The notes beneath the pieces are model-generated. The model saw nothing but the letters and a program-made list of their open reading frames with translations, searched no databases and was not told where the DNA came from. Position numbers and translations under genes: made by a program. Positions 51,490 to 60,035 of a DNA stretch of 64,000 nucleotides are shown piece by piece (within the stretch, counting starts at the first letter, position 1; every line of letters starts with the position of its first letter). The stretch is from Magnetospirillum sp. 15-1. GTDB taxonomy: Bacteria > Pseudomonadota > Alphaproteobacteria > Rhodospirillales > Magnetospirillaceae. The stretch covers positions 186,001 through 250,000 of the forward strand of contig NZ_FXXN01000028.1 in assembly GCF_900184795.1 (NCBI RefSeq), read 5' to 3'.

Positions 51490-54198
51490 TTATACTGTGG
51501 GATCGGGGCCGATCGGGTGTTCCTTCTGCAGTTCCAGTTCCACCTCGACGATGTCGCCGTCGATGGTCCGGATGGGCAGGAAGCCCAGATGCTGGACGAA
51601 GGCCAGCATGCGCTGGTTGTCCTTCAGCACCTGGCCGACGATGGTCCGGGTACCGCGCGAGCGGCAGTAATCGATCATCTTGACCAGCAGGCGCTTGCCC
51701 AGGCCCGAGCCCTTGAGGTCCGAGCGCACCACGATGGCGAATTCGGCGGCTTCGTTGTCGGGATCGGTGACGGTGCGTACCACGCCCAGCGTTTCCCGGC
51801 CGCCCTCGGCCTTGTCGATCTCGCCGATGAAGGCCATCTCGCGGTCGTAGTCGATCTGGGTCAGCCGCGCCATTTCCGAATGGGGCAACTCGTGCACCAG
51901 CCCGAAGAAGCGGAAGCGGATGTCCTCGGGGGTCAGCTTGGATACCAGGATGTGGTGGTTGGGCTCATCCTCGGGCCGGATGGGGCGCAGGAAGGTCTTG
52001 CGCCCGTCGGTCATGGTGAACCACTCCTCCAGCTCCTTGGGGTAGGGGCGGATGGCGAGGCGGTCGGTGCCGGCCTTGGCCGGGGCCACCACCATGCGGG
52101 CGTCGAGCGCCAGCACCCCGTGGGCGTCGGCGAACAGCGGATTGATGTCCAGTTCGACGATCTCGGGGAAGTCGACCACCAGTTGGGACAACTGCACCAG
52201 GGCCAGCTGGATGGCCTCCTTGTTGGCGGGCGGACGGCCGCGATAGCCCTCCAGCAGGCGGGCCACCCGGGTGCGCGAGATCACGTCGGCCGCCAGATTC
52301 ATGTTGAGCGGCGGCAGGGCCATGGCCCGGTCGGCGATGACCTCGACGGCGATGCCGCCCTGACCGAACATGATCACCGGTCCGAACACCGGGTCGGTGG
52401 CGACGCCGCAGATCAGTTCCTGGGCGCCGGGGCGCCGCGCCATGCTCTGGACGGTGAAGCCGTCGATGCGGGCGTCGGGATAGACCGTCTTGACCCGCTC
52501 CAGCATGGCGTGGGCGGCCTTCTCCACCTCGAAGGCGCCCTGCAGGTTCAGCATCACGCCGCCCACATCCGACTTGTGCAGGATGTCGGGCGAGAGAATC
52601 TTGAGCGCCACCGGCTCCTTCATGGCCATGGCGATCTTGCCGGCCAGGGCCGGGCTGCGCGCCACATGGGTCTCGACGGTGGGAATGCCGTAGGCCTCCA
52701 GCACCGCCTTGGCCTCCGGCTCGTTGAGGGTGCCGCCGCCCTTGGCCAGGGCCTCGTCGATCAGGAAGCGGGCCCGCTTGGTGTCGGGCACGAAGTCGGT
52801 CGGCGCCGAGGCCGGGACTTCCATCAGCAGTTCCTGGTTCCTGCGGTATTCCAGCAGGTGCATGAACGCCTGGATGGCGGCGCGCGGCGTGTCGTAGGTG
52901 GGAATGCCGGCGCCGCTGAACAGGTGGCGGCCGCGGGCCACCGCCTCGTTGCCCACCCAACAGGTCATCACGTTGGCGCGCGGCCGGTCCTTGGCGGTCT
53001 TGATGATCGCCGCCGCCACGTCGGTGGGGTCGGACACCGCCGAGGGAGCGTGCATGACCAGCACGGCGTCCACCGCCTTGGCTTCCGAGAGAATGTTCAG
53101 CGTCTTGACGTAGCGGTCGCCGTCGGCGTCGCCCGAGATGTCGACGGGGTTGCCCGGCGACCAGCCGGGGGGCAGCACCGCCTTCAGCTTGTCGTTCACG
53201 TCGTCGGGCAACTGGGCCAGTTCGCCGCCCATGCCGGCCAGATCGTCGGCGGCGATGACCCCGATGCCGCCGCCATTGGTGAGGACGGCCAGCCGCCGGC
53301 CCTTCATGGGCTTGGAGCGGGCCAGGGTCTCGACCGCGCCGAAGATTTCGTCGATGTCCTGGACGCGCAGCATGCCGGCGCGGCGCATGGCGGCATCGAA
53401 CACCAGATCCGAGCCGGCCAGCACTCCGGTGTGGGAGGCCGCGGCGCGCGCGCCTTCCCGGGAACGCCCGGCCTTGATGGCCAGCACCGGCTTGTTGCGG
53501 GCGGCGGCGCGGGCCGCCGACATGAAATTGCGCCGCTCGCGGATGGATTCCATATAGAGCAGGATGGCGCGCGTGCCGGGATCGCTGCCCAGGTAGTCGA
53601 GCACGTCGCCGAAATCGACCCCGGCCGTGCCCAGATGGATGAAATGGGAAAAGCCGATCTCGCGGGCCCGCGCCCAGTCCAGCACCGCCGTGCACAGGGC
53701 GCCCGACTGGGAGACGAAGGCCAGCTTGCCGGGCAGGACGTTCTCGTGGGACGAACTGGCGTTGAGCCCGATGCCGGGGACCAGGATGCCCATGGAATTG
53801 GGACCCAGCAGGCGCATGCCGTACTGCCGCATGGCCGCCAGGGATTGTTCCAGCATGGTGGAGCCGTCCTCGGCCCGCTCGAGATGCAGGCCGCCGGTCA
53901 TGACGCAGGCCGCCTTGGTGCCGCGCTCGCCCAGGGTGCGCAGGATGCCGGGAACGGTGGCGGGCGGCGTACAGATCAACGCCAGATCGGGAGCCTTGGG
54001 CAGGCAGGCCACGTCGGGATAGGCGAGCACGCCCCCCACCGAGGCATGTTCGGAGGTGACCGGCATCACCGGCCCGGCGAACTCGCCTTTCAGCAGATTG
54101 CGCATCACCACCGAACCGATACTCTTCGGCTTGGTCGAGGCTCCGACAACGGCGATGGATTGCGGGCGGAACAGGGACTTCAGATTGCGGGTGCTCAT
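51490..54198 (-). CDS. Acyl-CoA synthetase (NDP-forming)-GNAT fusion, Pat-like protein lysine acetyltransferase
   Basis: A 902-residue fusion. The N-terminal part is the CoA-binding and ligase domain of NDP-forming acyl-CoA synthetases (FRPQSIAVVGASTKPKSIGS near residue 10; FVSQSGALCTAVLDWA near 168; SGDADGDRYVK near 364). Next comes an ATP-grasp domain (about 480-700). The C-terminal GNAT acetyltransferase domain (about 740-890) includes the acetyl-CoA loop VVRSDLKGSGLGKRLLVKM near 838. The architecture matches Pat/YfiQ, which acetylates lysines of acetyl-CoA synthetase and other enzymes using acetyl-CoA. The start at ATG 54198 gives the family length; the frame runs upstream to 54330 without similarity. 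It is divergent from maoC-pta and ackA, the enzymes that set acetyl-phosphate. Confidence 0.9.
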   Translation of the reverse strand: MSTRNLKSLFRPQSIAVVGASTKPKSIGSVVMRNLLKGEFAGPVMPVTSEHASVGGVLAYPDVACLPKAPDLALICTPPATVPGILRTLGERGTKAACVMTGGLHLERAEDGSTMLEQSLAAMRQYGMRLLGPNSMGILVPGIGLNASSSHENVLPGKLAFVSQSGALCTAVLDWARAREIGFSHFIHLGTAGVDFGDVLDYLGSDPGTRAILLYMESIRERRNFMSAARAAARNKPVLAIKAGRSREGARAAASHTGVLAGSDLVFDAAMRRAGMLRVQDIDEIFGAVETLARSKPMKGRRLAVLTNGGGIGVIAADDLAGMGGELAQLPDDVNDKLKAVLPPGWSPGNPVDISGDADGDRYVKTLNILSEAKAVDAVLVMHAPSAVSDPTDVAAAIIKTAKDRPRANVMTCWVGNEAVARGRHLFSGAGIPTYDTPRAAIQAFMHLLEYRRNQELLMEVPASAPTDFVPDTKRARFLIDEALAKGGGTLNEPEAKAVLEAYGIPTVETHVARSPALAGKIAMAMKEPVALKILSPDILHKSDVGGVMLNLQGAFEVEKAAHAMLERVKTVYPDARIDGFTVQSMARRPGAQELICGVATDPVFGPVIMFGQGGIAVEVIADRAMALPPLNMNLAADVISRTRVARLLEGYRGRPPANKEAIQLALVQLSQLVVDFPEIVELDINPLFADAHGVLALDARMVVAPAKAGTDRLAIRPYPKELEEWFTMTDGRKTFLRPIRPEDEPNHHILVSKLTPEDIRFRFFGLVHELPHSEMARLTQIDYDREMAFIGEIDKAEGGRETLGVVRTVTDPDNEAAEFAIVVRSDLKGSGLGKRLLVKMIDYCRSRGTRTIVGQVLKDNQRMLAFVQHLGFLPIRTIDGDIVEVELELQKEHPIGPDPTV

Positions 54199-54337
54199 GG
54201 GAATCCCGATATGGCGGTGAATATCCGGCGCAGTCAGGAGATTAGTCCTCTTCCATGGTGCGTCGCAACATCTTGTGAAGCTTGCTTGGAAGATCCCCAA
54301 AATCCATCCGGTCTTGACCTTAGTCATCAAGCGGTCA

Positions 54338-54367
54338 TTGTGCGGCGCGGTGGATCAAGGCTATAAC
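54338..54367 (+). promoter_or_regulatory. Candidate promoter of the maoC-pta/ackA operon
   Basis: TTGTGC (54338-54343), 18 bases, TATAAC (54362-54367) lie 51 bases before the ATG at 54418 in a 219-base divergent spacer. The -10 match is good and the -35 moderate. Confidence 0.5.
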
Positions 54368-54417
54368 TTCGCAGTGCAATAATATTTCGTCGGTATGAGT
54401 CCAAAAGGGGATCGGGC

Positions 54418-55827
54418 ATGGTCGAGATGATGGAAAACCGCACGTTCGCCGAGATCAAGGTCGGCGACACGGCAAGCCTGACGCGCACCTGCTCCATGAA
54501 GGACGTGGAGCTGTTCGGCGTGGCCACCGGGGATCTCAATCCCACCCATTACAGCGTGGAAAGCGCCGAGAAATTCGGCAATCACCGCAAGGTGGTGGCC
54601 CATTCCATGTGGGGCGGCTCGCTGCTGTCGGCGCTGCTGGGCAACGAGCTGCCGGGACCGGGCACCATCTATCGCAGCCAGAACCTGGACTTCGCCGGCG
54701 CGGTGGAGGTCGGCGACACGCTCACCGTCACCGTCACCGTCACCGAGAAGATCGCTCCCGCCGATATCGCCCTGGACTGCAGGGGCGTCAACCAGCGGGG
54801 CGAGACGGTGTTTTCCGGCAAGGCCCGCGTCGCCGCTCCCGCCGAGAAGGTGGTGCAGCCGCGCATGGAATTGCAGGAAGTGGCATTGCGCCGCCGTCAC
54901 CACGTGTTCGAGGACATCATCGCCCGCTGCGCCCCGCTGGCGCCCATCTCGGTGGCGGTGTGCCATCCCTGCGATCAGGTGTCGCTGGAAGGCCCGGTGG
55001 AGGCCGCCAGGCTGGGCCTCATCGATCCCATCCTGATCGGGCCGGAAGCCAAGATCCGCTCGGTGGCCAAGGAGTTCAACCTGGACATCTCGGGCCTGCG
55101 CATCGTCGATACGGCCCATTCCCACGAATCCGCCGAGAAGGCGGTGGCCATGTGTCGCTCGGGCGAGGCCGAGGCCCTGATGAAGGGAAGCCTGCACACC
55201 GACGAGATGATGCACGAGGTGGCGTCGCGCGATAAGGGCCTGCGCACCGCCCGGCGCATCAGCCACGTCTTCGTCATGGACGTGCCCACCTATCCGCGCA
55301 CCCTGCTGATCACCGACGCGGCCATCAACATCTACCCGACGCTCGAGGACAAGGCCGACATCCTGCAGAACGCCATCGAACTGGCCCACGTTCTGGGTGT
55401 CGAGGTGCCCAAGGTGGCCATCCTGTCGGCGGTGGAGACGGTGTACCCGAAGATCAACTCGACCATCGAGGCGGCGGCGCTGTGCAAGATGGCCGATCGC
55501 GGCCAGATCACCGGCGGCGTGCTGGACGGCCCGCTGGCCTTCGACAACGCCATCAGCGAGGAAGCGGCCAAGATCAAGAAGATCAACTCGCCGGTGGCGG
55601 GGCGCGCCGACATCCTGCTGGTTCCCGACCTGGAGGCCGGCAACATGCTGGCCAAGCAGCTGTCCTATCTGGCCGACGCCGATGCGGCCGGCATCGTGCT
55701 GGGCGCCCGGGTGCCCATCGTGCTGACCAGCCGCGCCGACAGCGCCAAGGCCCGTCTGGCGTCCTGCGCCGTCGCCGTTCTCTTCGCCCACGCCCGCCGC
55801 GCCAAGGGCGCGGTCGCCGCTCAGTAA
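54418..55827 (+). CDS. Bifunctional MaoC-like hydratase/phosphate acetyltransferase
   Basis: A 469-residue fusion. Residues of about 1-150 form a MaoC/hot-dog domain with the (R)-hydratase motif ATGDLNPTHYS, in which D39, N41 and H44 are the expected catalytic set. Residues of about 165-465 are a phosphate acetyl/butyryltransferase domain, with CHPCDQVSLEGPVEAARLGL near 182, EALMKGSLHTDEMMHEV near 256 and LTSRADSAKARLASCAVAVL near 439. This fused form is recognised in alphaproteobacteria. It makes acetyl- or butyryl-phosphate from the CoA ester and could also hydrate crotonyl-CoA. The ackA gene follows 14 bases later, so the two form an acyl-CoA to acid route that makes ATP. Confidence 0.92.
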   Translation: MVEMMENRTFAEIKVGDTASLTRTCSMKDVELFGVATGDLNPTHYSVESAEKFGNHRKVVAHSMWGGSLLSALLGNELPGPGTIYRSQNLDFAGAVEVGDTLTVTVTVTEKIAPADIALDCRGVNQRGETVFSGKARVAAPAEKVVQPRMELQEVALRRRHHVFEDIIARCAPLAPISVAVCHPCDQVSLEGPVEAARLGLIDPILIGPEAKIRSVAKEFNLDISGLRIVDTAHSHESAEKAVAMCRSGEAEALMKGSLHTDEMMHEVASRDKGLRTARRISHVFVMDVPTYPRTLLITDAAINIYPTLEDKADILQNAIELAHVLGVEVPKVAILSAVETVYPKINSTIEAAALCKMADRGQITGGVLDGPLAFDNAISEEAAKIKKINSPVAGRADILLVPDLEAGNMLAKQLSYLADADAAGIVLGARVPIVLTSRADSAKARLASCAVAVLFAHARRAKGAVAAQ

Positions 55828-55841
55828 GGGATACAAGCGAA

Positions 55842-57035
55842 ATGCGTGAAGGTATCCTGGTCATCAATGCCGGCTCGTCCAGCATCAAGTTCTCGCTCTA
55901 TATCTCCGAGGGGAATGACCCGCCGCTGCTGTCGTGCAAGGGGCAGGTGGAGGGCATCAACGTCGCCCCCCATTTCATCGCCAAGGCGCCCCATGGCGGC
56001 GTACTGAACGAGCAGCGCTGGCCCGATCAGCCGAACATGAGTCACGAGGCGCTGTTCAAGTACATGATCGATTGGATCGAGGCCCAGTTGGGCGACGCCG
56101 AACTGAAGGCGGCGGGGCACCGCGTGGTGCATGGCGGCTCGCAGTACTCGCAGCCGCTGCTGGTCACCGACGAGCTGATGGAGGAGCTGGAGCGCCTGAT
56201 CCCGCTGGCCCCTCTGCACCAGCCCCACAACCTGGCTCCCATTCGGGCGCTGACCAAGGTCCACCCCAACCTGCCGCAGGTGGCGTGCTTCGATACCGCG
56301 TTCCACCGCTCCAATCCCTGGACGGCGCAGAGCTTCGCCCTACCGCGCAAGATCACCGGCGAGGGGGTCAAGCGTTACGGCTTCCATGGTCTGTCCTACG
56401 AGTATATCGCCCGCCAGCTGCGCAAGCTGTCGCCGGCGACGGCGCGCGGCAAGGTCATCGTCTGCCACCTGGGATCGGGCGCGTCCATGTGCGCCATCGA
56501 TGGCGGCAAGAGCGTGGCCAGCACCATGGGCTTCACCGCCGTGGAGGGCTTGCCCATGGGGACCCGCACCGGCTCCATGGACGCGGGCGTCATCTTGTAT
56601 CTGCTGCAGCAAAAGGGCATGACCCCCAAGGAGGTCGAGGACCTGCTGTACAAGCAGTCGGGCTTGCTGGGCGTGTCGGGCGTCAGCAACGACATGCGGA
56701 TTTTGCTGGAAAGCTCCGAACCCCATGCCGCCGAGGCGGTCGAGCTGTTCGTCTATCGCATCGGCCGCGAGATGGGCTCGCTGGCCGCCGCCATGGGCGG
56801 TCTCGACTCCATCGTGTTCACCGCCGGAATCGGTGAGCGCTCGCCCCAGATTCGTGAGAGAGTCTGCCGCCATGCCGAATGGCTGGGCGTCGAGATCGAC
56901 GAGGAAGCCAACCGGCACGATGCCATGCTGATCAGCGGTGCCGACAGTCCGGTTTCCGTCTGGGTCATTCCCACCGACGAGGAAATGATGATCGCCAAGC
57001 ATACCCGCGAGGTGTTGCGGAACTTGCAGGATTAG
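55842..57035 (+). CDS. ackA: Acetate kinase
   Basis: The 397-residue ASKHA-fold kinase that interconverts acetyl-phosphate and ADP with acetate and ATP. The N-terminal motif VINAGSSSIKFSLY (residue 6 on) contains the conserved Asn and Ser, GHRVVHGG near 92 the conserved arginine, and VACFDTAFHRSNPW near 147 the catalytic aspartate. YGFHGLSYEYIARQL near 179, HLGSGASMCAIDGG near 208 and the C-terminal FTAGIGERSPQIRERV near 327 complete the set. It is co-transcribed with the MaoC-Pta fusion. The enzyme may also use butyryl- or propionyl-phosphate, but the motifs are those of acetate kinase. Confidence 0.96.
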   Translation: MREGILVINAGSSSIKFSLYISEGNDPPLLSCKGQVEGINVAPHFIAKAPHGGVLNEQRWPDQPNMSHEALFKYMIDWIEAQLGDAELKAAGHRVVHGGSQYSQPLLVTDELMEELERLIPLAPLHQPHNLAPIRALTKVHPNLPQVACFDTAFHRSNPWTAQSFALPRKITGEGVKRYGFHGLSYEYIARQLRKLSPATARGKVIVCHLGSGASMCAIDGGKSVASTMGFTAVEGLPMGTRTGSMDAGVILYLLQQKGMTPKEVEDLLYKQSGLLGVSGVSNDMRILLESSEPHAAEAVELFVYRIGREMGSLAAAMGGLDSIVFTAGIGERSPQIRERVCRHAEWLGVEIDEEANRHDAMLISGADSPVSVWVIPTDEEMMIAKHTREVLRNLQD

Positions 57036-57137
57036 TTTCTAGACACCACATATGGTATGGCTATTGTGCTTCTGGTCAATTCCCTTGGGAACTGGCACAT
57101 TGGGGCCATGACAGGAACCAGCCGGGACCGATAAGGC

Positions 57138-57521
57138 ATGCGTAAGCTGAAGATTTCCATCGGACACCATGTCCTGCACGTCGATCTCTACGATACCGCC
57201 ACCGCCGACGCGATCCTGGCGGCGGTGCCGTTCGAGACCCGCGCCGCCACCTGGCAGGGCGAGATCTACTTTCAGGCTCCTGTTCACGCCGACCGCGAGG
57301 ATGATGCCCGCGACGTGGTCGAGGCCGGGGAACTGGCCTTCCGCCATGAAGGCGAGTCCATCGTCATCGCCTATGGCCCGACGCCGTGCTCGGAAGGCGA
57401 CGAGATTCGCCTGGCGGTTCCCGCCAATATTTTCGGCCGTACCGCCGACGCGGTCGCGTTTCTGGCTACGATCGAGGCGGGCGCCATGGTCCGGGTCGAG
57501 GCGGCTGTGGAACAGGCGTGA
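57138..57521 (+). CDS. Cyclophilin-like fold protein (TM1367/COG2164-like)
   Basis: A 127-residue small protein with the beta-barrel pattern of the cyclophilin-like TM1367 group, as seen in the segments LHVDLYDTATADAILAAVPF near residue 13, TRAATWQGEIYFQAPV near 34 and VIAYGPTPCSEGDEIRLAVP near 76. It has no peptidyl-prolyl isomerase active-site residues that I can identify. The stop overlaps the start of the next gene (TGATG). It follows ackA after a 102-base spacer that contains a TTCCC-TT-GGGAA palindrome. Function unknown; the fold assignment is fairly sure. Confidence 0.78.
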   Translation: MRKLKISIGHHVLHVDLYDTATADAILAAVPFETRAATWQGEIYFQAPVHADREDDARDVVEAGELAFRHEGESIVIAYGPTPCSEGDEIRLAVPANIFGRTADAVAFLATIEAGAMVRVEAAVEQA

Positions 57522-57784
57522 TGGCGTCCTTGCCTATGATGCGGGTGGTGGTCGCCCTGGCGCTGCTGGCCGGACTGTCGGGGTGCGCCGTTGCCGAGCT
57601 GACCGCCCATGGCGTCAAGGAATGGGATAAGCGCAATCGCGGTGACCAGGCCAGTCAGACCGCTTCCCAGCCGGCCTCCCAACCCCAGACCCAGGCCCGC
57701 GCCGAGGAGGAGCCGCCGCCGCCGGCCAGCGCCCCGGCTGCGCGCCGCTCGTCGGTGACGGTCGAGGAACTGCCGGCCCGGTAG
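57521..57784 (+). CDS. Small lipoprotein
   Basis: An 87-residue protein with a short signal peptide ending in the lipobox LAGLSGC (cysteine near residue 22), so it is expected to be lipid-anchored. The mature part starts with a short helical stretch (AELTAHGVKEWDKRNRG) and ends in a disordered, Gln/Ser/Pro/Glu-rich tail (e.g. QASQTASQPASQPQTQARAE). It overlaps the preceding gene by one base. I do not recognise a family, and the low-complexity tail makes homology hard to judge. It probably forms a two-gene unit with the cyclophilin-like gene. Confidence 0.72.
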   Translation: MASLPMMRVVVALALLAGLSGCAVAELTAHGVKEWDKRNRGDQASQTASQPASQPQTQARAEEEPPPPASAPAARRSSVTVEELPAR

Positions 57785-57788
57785 GTAT

Positions 57789-58448
57789 CTAAAGCTTCCG
57801 ATGACCCTCGGTGCTCATCACGGTCTTGAGGCCGACATTGTGGGCGTCGCCTTCCTCCATGATGTGGTCGTGGCGCTTGTCCTTGGCGCGATTGCCGATT
57901 TCCGCCAGCTCGGCCACCGCCTTTTCCACCTTGTCCAGCGCCGCCAGCATCTCCTCGCCCAGGGGGCGATCCTCGATCAGGTTGGCGTAGCGGCTGACAT
58001 TGAAGGCGAAATAGCGGATCAGCTTGATATTGTCGCGGAAGCTGCGCGGCCGCCGCACGAAGATACGGTGCGAGGTACGGATGTTCTTGATGAACATGTT
58101 GACCAGGGCGCGGACGAATTTGTCGGTGGCTTCCAGCTTGCGATTGAAGATGGCCTGCGGCACGCGGGTGACGGCGCAATCGGTGGCCGCGACGGCGGTG
58201 GCCATGCGCTCGGAGCTGTCGATCACCGCCATTTCGCCGAAAATCTCGCCCGGTCGGATGGTATCCAGTTCCACCCGCTGACCTTCCACCTGCTGGAAGA
58301 TCATCACCTTGCCCTTTTCCAGGATATAGGCGGCATCGCCCGAATCGCCCTGGCGGAACAGGACGGCTCCCGCGGCGACGGCGAGCTTTTCCATCTTGGG
58401 TTCGCCGAGTTTGGCCTGCGAGGCGAGCGGAGCGCTGATTTCGTTCAT
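57789..58448 (-). CDS. Cyclic nucleotide-binding domain protein without DNA-binding domain
   Basis: A 219-residue protein with a CRP-type cNMP-binding beta-roll (about residues 19-130). The phosphate-binding cassette is visible as RPGEIFGEMAVIDSSERMAT near 62. The C-terminal part is alpha-helical (KLIRYFAFNVSRYANLIEDR near 140) and has no helix-turn-helix, so it is not a CRP-like transcription factor. It may work as a cAMP or cGMP sensor that binds another protein. The frame is open to 58538; the ATG at 58448 is preferred because of an AGGA upstream. It is convergent with the small lipoprotein gene and separated by 90 bases from the ALDH7 gene. Confidence 0.85.
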   Translation of the reverse strand: MNEISAPLASQAKLGEPKMEKLAVAAGAVLFRQGDSGDAAYILEKGKVMIFQQVEGQRVELDTIRPGEIFGEMAVIDSSERMATAVAATDCAVTRVPQAIFNRKLEATDKFVRALVNMFIKNIRTSHRIFVRRPRSFRDNIKLIRYFAFNVSRYANLIEDRPLGEEMLAALDKVEKAVAELAEIGNRAKDKRHDHIMEEGDAHNVGLKTVMSTEGHRKL

Positions 58449-58537
58449 GATCCTGGGGGGGAAGGAGCTGAAAGACGCCGAGACTGTGCTCGAATCGCTT
58501 CGAGGCCGCAACCGCCAAGACTTGATAAAGTGTGACA

Positions 58538-60025
58538 TTACTCAAGTTCGAAGACGATTCCCTGAGCCAGCGGCAGTTCATGCCCGTAATTGATGGTGTT
58601 GGTGGCGCGGCGCATGTAGGCCTTCCAGGCATCCGATCCGGATTCGCGGCCGCCGCCGGTGTCCTTCTCGCCGCCGAACGCCCCGCCGATCTCGGCGCCC
58701 GACGGGCCGATATTGACGTTGGCGATGCCGCAATCGCTGCCCGAGGCGGCCAGGAACGTCTCGGCCTCGCCCAGATCGCGGGTGAAGATGGACGAGGCCA
58801 ACCCCTGCGGCACGTCGTTGTTGAGGGCGATGGCGTCCTCCAGCCTGTCATGGGCCATGACGTAGAGGATGGGGGCAAAGGTCTCCGACCGCACCAGTTC
58901 CGTTTGCCGCCTGACCTCCACCAGGGCCGGGCGGACATAGAACGCCCCCTCCCAGCCGCCCACCGCAATTCGCTCACCGCCGGTCACGGTGGCACCTGCG
59001 GCGCCGGCCTTGGCCAGGGCGTGGCGCATGGCTTGATACGCCTTGCCGTCGATCAGCGGCCCCACCAGGGTGGCGGGATCGCGGGGATCGCCCACCCGGA
59101 CGCGGCCATAGACGGCCTTCAGCCGCTCCACCAGCCTGTCGCGGACCGAGCGGTGGACGATCAGGCGGCGCAGCGTGGTGCAGCGCTGGCCGGCGGTGCC
59201 GGCGGCGGCGAACAAAACGGCGCGCTCGACCAGATCAAGGTCGGCCGACGGACAGATGATGGCGGCGTTGTTGCCGCCCAGTTCCAGCAGCGAGCGGCCC
59301 AGGCGCCGGGCGATGCGCGGTGCCAGCGCCTTGCCCATGGCGGTGGAGCCGGTGGCCGAGACCAGCGCTACCGCCCGGTGGTCGGCCAGGGCGCGGGCGG
59401 TGTCCGCTCCGCCGATCACCACTTGGGAGAGGCCTTCCGGCACGTCTCCGAACCGCCCGGCGGCCCGCGTCAACAGGGCATTGACGGCCAGGGCGGTCAG
59501 CGGCGTCTTCTCCGACGGTTTCCAGATCACCGGATCGCCGCAGACCAGGGCCAGGGCGGCGTTCCAGGCCCACACGGCGGCGGGGAAGTTGAAGGCGGTG
59601 ACGATCGCCACCGGCCCCAGCGGATGCCAGGTCTCCATCATGCGGTGCCGGGGGCGCTCGGTGCTGATGGTCAGGCCGTGAAGCTGGCGCGACAGGCCGA
59701 CGGCGAAGTCGCAGATGTCGATCATCTCCTGCACCTCGCCCAGCCCCTCCTGCAGGATCTTGCCGCTTTCCACGGTGATCAGCAGGCCGAGATCGGGCTT
59801 GGCGCGGCGCAGTTCGTCGCCCAGCAGGCGGATCAATTCGCCCCGGCGCGGCGGCGGAACGTCACGCCAGCGGCGGAAGGCTGCGGTCGCGACGTCAACC
59901 ACCCCATTGACGTCCGCGGTGGCGGCTACCGAGGCGATGACCTCGCCGTGAATGGGGGAGCGAACCTCCAGCGGGCCGCTCGGTGGGGAAAGGCCCAGGC
60001 GGGCCAGCAGGCTGGAGACGTCCAT
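58538..60025 (-). CDS. ALDH7-family aldehyde dehydrogenase (antiquitin/piperideine-6-carboxylate dehydrogenase-like)
   Basis: A 495-residue dehydrogenase of the antiquitin subfamily. The catalytic cysteine lies in GTAGQRCTTLRRL near residue 290, the general-base glutamate in LLELGGNNAAI near 256, and FNFPAAVWAWNAALALVCGD near 144 is the coenzyme entry. The C-terminal SGSDAWKAYMRRATNTINY is a recognised ALDH7A1 signature that separates it from other ALDHs. Homologues oxidise alpha-aminoadipate semialdehyde in lysine breakdown and other semialdehydes. The gene for a ThDP-dependent enzyme lies ten bases upstream, so the two may form a decarboxylation and oxidation couple. The exact aldehyde is uncertain. 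Confidence 0.88.
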   Translation of the reverse strand: MDVSSLLARLGLSPPSGPLEVRSPIHGEVIASVAATADVNGVVDVATAAFRRWRDVPPPRRGELIRLLGDELRRAKPDLGLLITVESGKILQEGLGEVQEMIDICDFAVGLSRQLHGLTISTERPRHRMMETWHPLGPVAIVTAFNFPAAVWAWNAALALVCGDPVIWKPSEKTPLTALAVNALLTRAAGRFGDVPEGLSQVVIGGADTARALADHRAVALVSATGSTAMGKALAPRIARRLGRSLLELGGNNAAIICPSADLDLVERAVLFAAAGTAGQRCTTLRRLIVHRSVRDRLVERLKAVYGRVRVGDPRDPATLVGPLIDGKAYQAMRHALAKAGAAGATVTGGERIAVGGWEGAFYVRPALVEVRRQTELVRSETFAPILYVMAHDRLEDAIALNNDVPQGLASSIFTRDLGEAETFLAASGSDCGIANVNIGPSGAEIGGAFGGEKDTGGGRESGSDAWKAYMRRATNTINYGHELPLAQGIVFELE

Positions 60026-60035
60026 GGAGCCTCCT

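Noticed and set aside
51517-54366. Open frame of about 949 codons opposite the Pat-like gene
   Set aside because: Antisense shadow with Gly/His/Arg-rich composition; the opposite strand encodes a complete recognisable protein.
57036-57137. Sigma-54 promoter upstream of the cyclophilin-like gene
   Set aside because: A TGGCAC is present but the matching TTGC element at the correct spacing is absent.
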